Assembly: GCA_039096225.1 (NCBI GenBank)
Contig: JBBPEB010000007.1
Coordinates: forward strand, 434,001 to 498,000
Length of the DNA stretch: 64,000 bases
Source of the DNA: Blastocystis sp. Blastoise
Lineage: Eukaryota > Sar > Bigyra > Opalinata > Blastocystidae
Reading direction: 5' to 3'
The translations under genes and the position numbers were made by a program. Below are positions 63,201 to 64,000 of this stretch, piece by piece. Below the pieces are notes generated by a model, which ran no database searches, had not been told where the DNA came from, and was given only the letters and a program-made list of their open reading frames with translations. Each line of letters starts with the position of its first letter. Within the stretch, counting starts at the first letter, position 1.

Positions 63201-64000
63201 CTGCTTCTAAATTATTCTTAGAATTCGATACTATAGGTACATGTCGTTGGATATCCAATAGTTTTGCTTGGTTAGAAAATGTTGAAGAATATATACTTGC
63301 AGGTGCATCTGTTTTACCTAAAACACTCGATATGAATAGAAATATTCGAGAAGTAACTACAGATATTCCTTATGAAGAACGAAGATCTTCAAAATCAGCT
63401 AATTTTGTATTAAGTATAATTGTTGATTGTACAGGATCTATGCAAGGAGAAATTGATGGTGTTAAATATAATATTGTTCGTGCTATAGAACAAGTTGAAG
63501 ACTATAAAAAGAAACATGCTTTATCTTCATGTGAAATATTAATGCAATTTATGGGTTATCGTGAAATAGAAGCACTACATCATAATCATCCAGATCGTTT
63601 CTTCTCTGAAATTAAAAATAATAGTTTTGACATTCAGAATTATTTATATAGTGTTCAAGCTGGTGGTGGTTCATGTTGTTGTGATTTAGAAGGTGGATTA
63701 GAAGATGCTGTTGATAAAGTTATTAATAAATATCCTTCTCCTGAATATGTCCATGCTTTTATTATTATTGGTGATCAACCCTATCATGGAGAACAATATG
63801 GATGTAGATATTCTAATCATCATCCAGTGACTGGTCAGTCTTATGATCATGTATGGAGAAATGTGAGTAATAAATTAAAACAACTTGATGCTTATGTATA
63901 TTTTATTCCTGCAAGAAATGAAGAAATGTTACCATCATATGAAATATTGCGAAAAGCTTATGATCCTACACATGTGTTCAAAACAAAAATGTCAAGAGAT
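45192..64000 (+). CDS. Giant tandem-UBL, six-AAA+, triple-VWA protein (midasin-like), incomplete at the window end
   Basis: Thirteen exons (45192-45287, 45324-45575, 45627-45770, 45812-47248, 47303-47392, 47458-47565, 47717-47768, 47823-47864, 47921-48004, 48147-48239, 48290-48394, 48512-48688, 48777->64000) give at least 5,968 residues. The last exon exceeds 15.2 kb without a stop. Residues about 30-75 and 100-165 are ubiquitin-like (LFNIPVESQIWQYDGRMIPI; ENTLADYHIQHRDRLTILNK). A Met/Asn low-complexity region follows, then six AAA+ modules (about 1070-3100), a long linker with Lys/Glu coiled coil, and three VWA-like domains. This resembles midasin (Rea1/Mdn1), the ribosome-assembly remodeller, in order and scale, but midasin lacks N-terminal ubiquitin-like domains and triple VWA. 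True function is not established; RNF213-like or a new family are alternatives. Confidence 0.85.
45842..45970 (+). repeat. Met-Asn repeat (ATGAATATGAATAAT)n
   Basis: Nine or so 15-nt units coding M-N-M-N-N, continuing in degenerate form at 46110-46215 and 46648-46890 with inserted IPNMN units. It lies directly after the second ubiquitin-like domain. The reverse strand reads as a His-Ile repeat without meaning. Confidence 0.95.
49260..55370 (+). other. Six AAA+ modules of the giant protein
   Basis: AAA1: GTTSSAKT (Gly before Lys replaced) and YILLLDEMSLA. AAA2: degenerate Walker A (SKSAFTSST) with a 40-residue Asn insert, then RFSPALLNRF. AAA3: intact GLSESGKT, Walker B VLILDQAQM. AAA4: degenerate (GQSDERNN), VIILDNLD. 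AAA5: fully canonical GAPGIGKS and VLLLDEINLA, with sensor NP in LNPAIM. AAA6: GPSPSGKS and ILIEDIHLA, with LSRC. Walker A positions are about 49312, 50280, 51430, 52640, 53693 and 54857. The spacing and the DE(I/M)(S/N)LA style are those of midasin/dynein AAA_5 rings. ATP hydrolysis is most likely at AAA5, possibly AAA1 and AAA6. Confidence 0.85.
52312..52376 (+). repeat. (TCTAATAAT)n coding Ser-Asn-Asn
   Basis: Seven 9-nt units between Ser/Asp-rich segments (52190-52400) in the loop between AAA3 and AAA4. The flanks are GATAGT-type Asp-Ser repeats, a likely phosphorylated acidic linker by composition only. Confidence 0.9.
60620..64000 (+). other. Three VWA-like domains and an intervening Rossmann-like segment
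   Basis: VWA1 (about 60620-61020): HLSIIIDTNLSF, partial MIDAS, then KYILITDAFSE. VWA2 (61590-61990): SIVIDCSYSAF, a full D-x-S-x-S, then SLLFVFTNGT. VWA3 (63400->63960): SIIVDCTGSMQGEIDGVK, D-x-T-G-S, then GGGLE-like GGLEDAVDKVIN and FIIIGDQPYHG. Between VWA2 and VWA3 (62350-62860) FKVLFVILYLC, YRVCCITCSPG and NNCGGGIMWMLENYP resemble a flavodoxin/class I amidotransferase-like alpha-beta fold without an evident catalytic triad. Domain 3 has the best metal site. The open frame is still running at the window end. Confidence 0.75.

Overview
The window is nuclear DNA of a very A+T-rich, intron-rich microbial eukaryote. Protein-coding exons are broken by many short introns, most of them GT...(TA)nTAG. 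Exons carry long Asn runs encoded almost only by AAT, and both TAA and TAG end genes, so the standard code fits. The composition recalls anaerobic gut fungi (Neocallimastigomycota), dictyostelid-like amoebae or similar AT-rich protists; I cannot place it more precisely. I see no rRNA, tRNA, transposon or prokaryotic element.

Layout: (1) <1-1421 minus, an unrecognised multi-exon gene with one convincing and one possible AT-AC intron. (2) 2160-21824 plus, a 32-exon gene for a ~5,200-residue HERC-type HECT ubiquitin ligase. (3) 22321-24905 plus, a KAR5/GEX1/Brambleberry-like nuclear-fusion membrane protein. (4) 25747-26433 plus, an intronless small heat-shock protein. (5) 27498-29608 plus, a PX-BAR sorting nexin with an acidic/lysine tail. 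(6) 30397-31396 minus, a small PX-only sorting nexin. (7) 31919-37609 plus, an APE2/Apn2 endonuclease with PIP box, RanBP2 finger, GRF finger and a huge low-complexity insert. (8) 38196-38995 plus, ribosomal protein L23 (uL14). (9) 39211-40318 minus, deoxyribose-phosphate aldolase. (10) 40596-41744 plus, REV7/MAD2L2. (11) 41883-42622 minus, RNA polymerase III subunit RPC9. (12) 42892-44458 plus, RWDD1/Gir2. (13) 45192->64000 plus, a giant protein with two N-terminal ubiquitin-like domains, six AAA+ modules and three VWA-like domains, running off the window.

Most genes are housekeeping: ubiquitin ligation, endosomal sorting, DNA repair and translesion synthesis (APE2, REV7), nucleoside catabolism, translation and Pol III transcription. 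They are not a functional operon. Gene order is compact, with divergent pairs separated by about 270-740 bp.

The most interesting points are: the UBL-AAA6-VWA giant, which puts the two partners of the midasin MIDAS/UBL interaction in one chain; introns with ATATCCTT starts and AC ends, pointing to an active minor (U12) spliceosome; and non-canonical introns in the L23 and sorting-nexin genes, the former bounded by a perfect 10-bp direct repeat. Exon joins were set by conserved protein sequence plus reading phase. For the multi-exon genes I totalled, the summed exon lengths are multiples of three except where stated.
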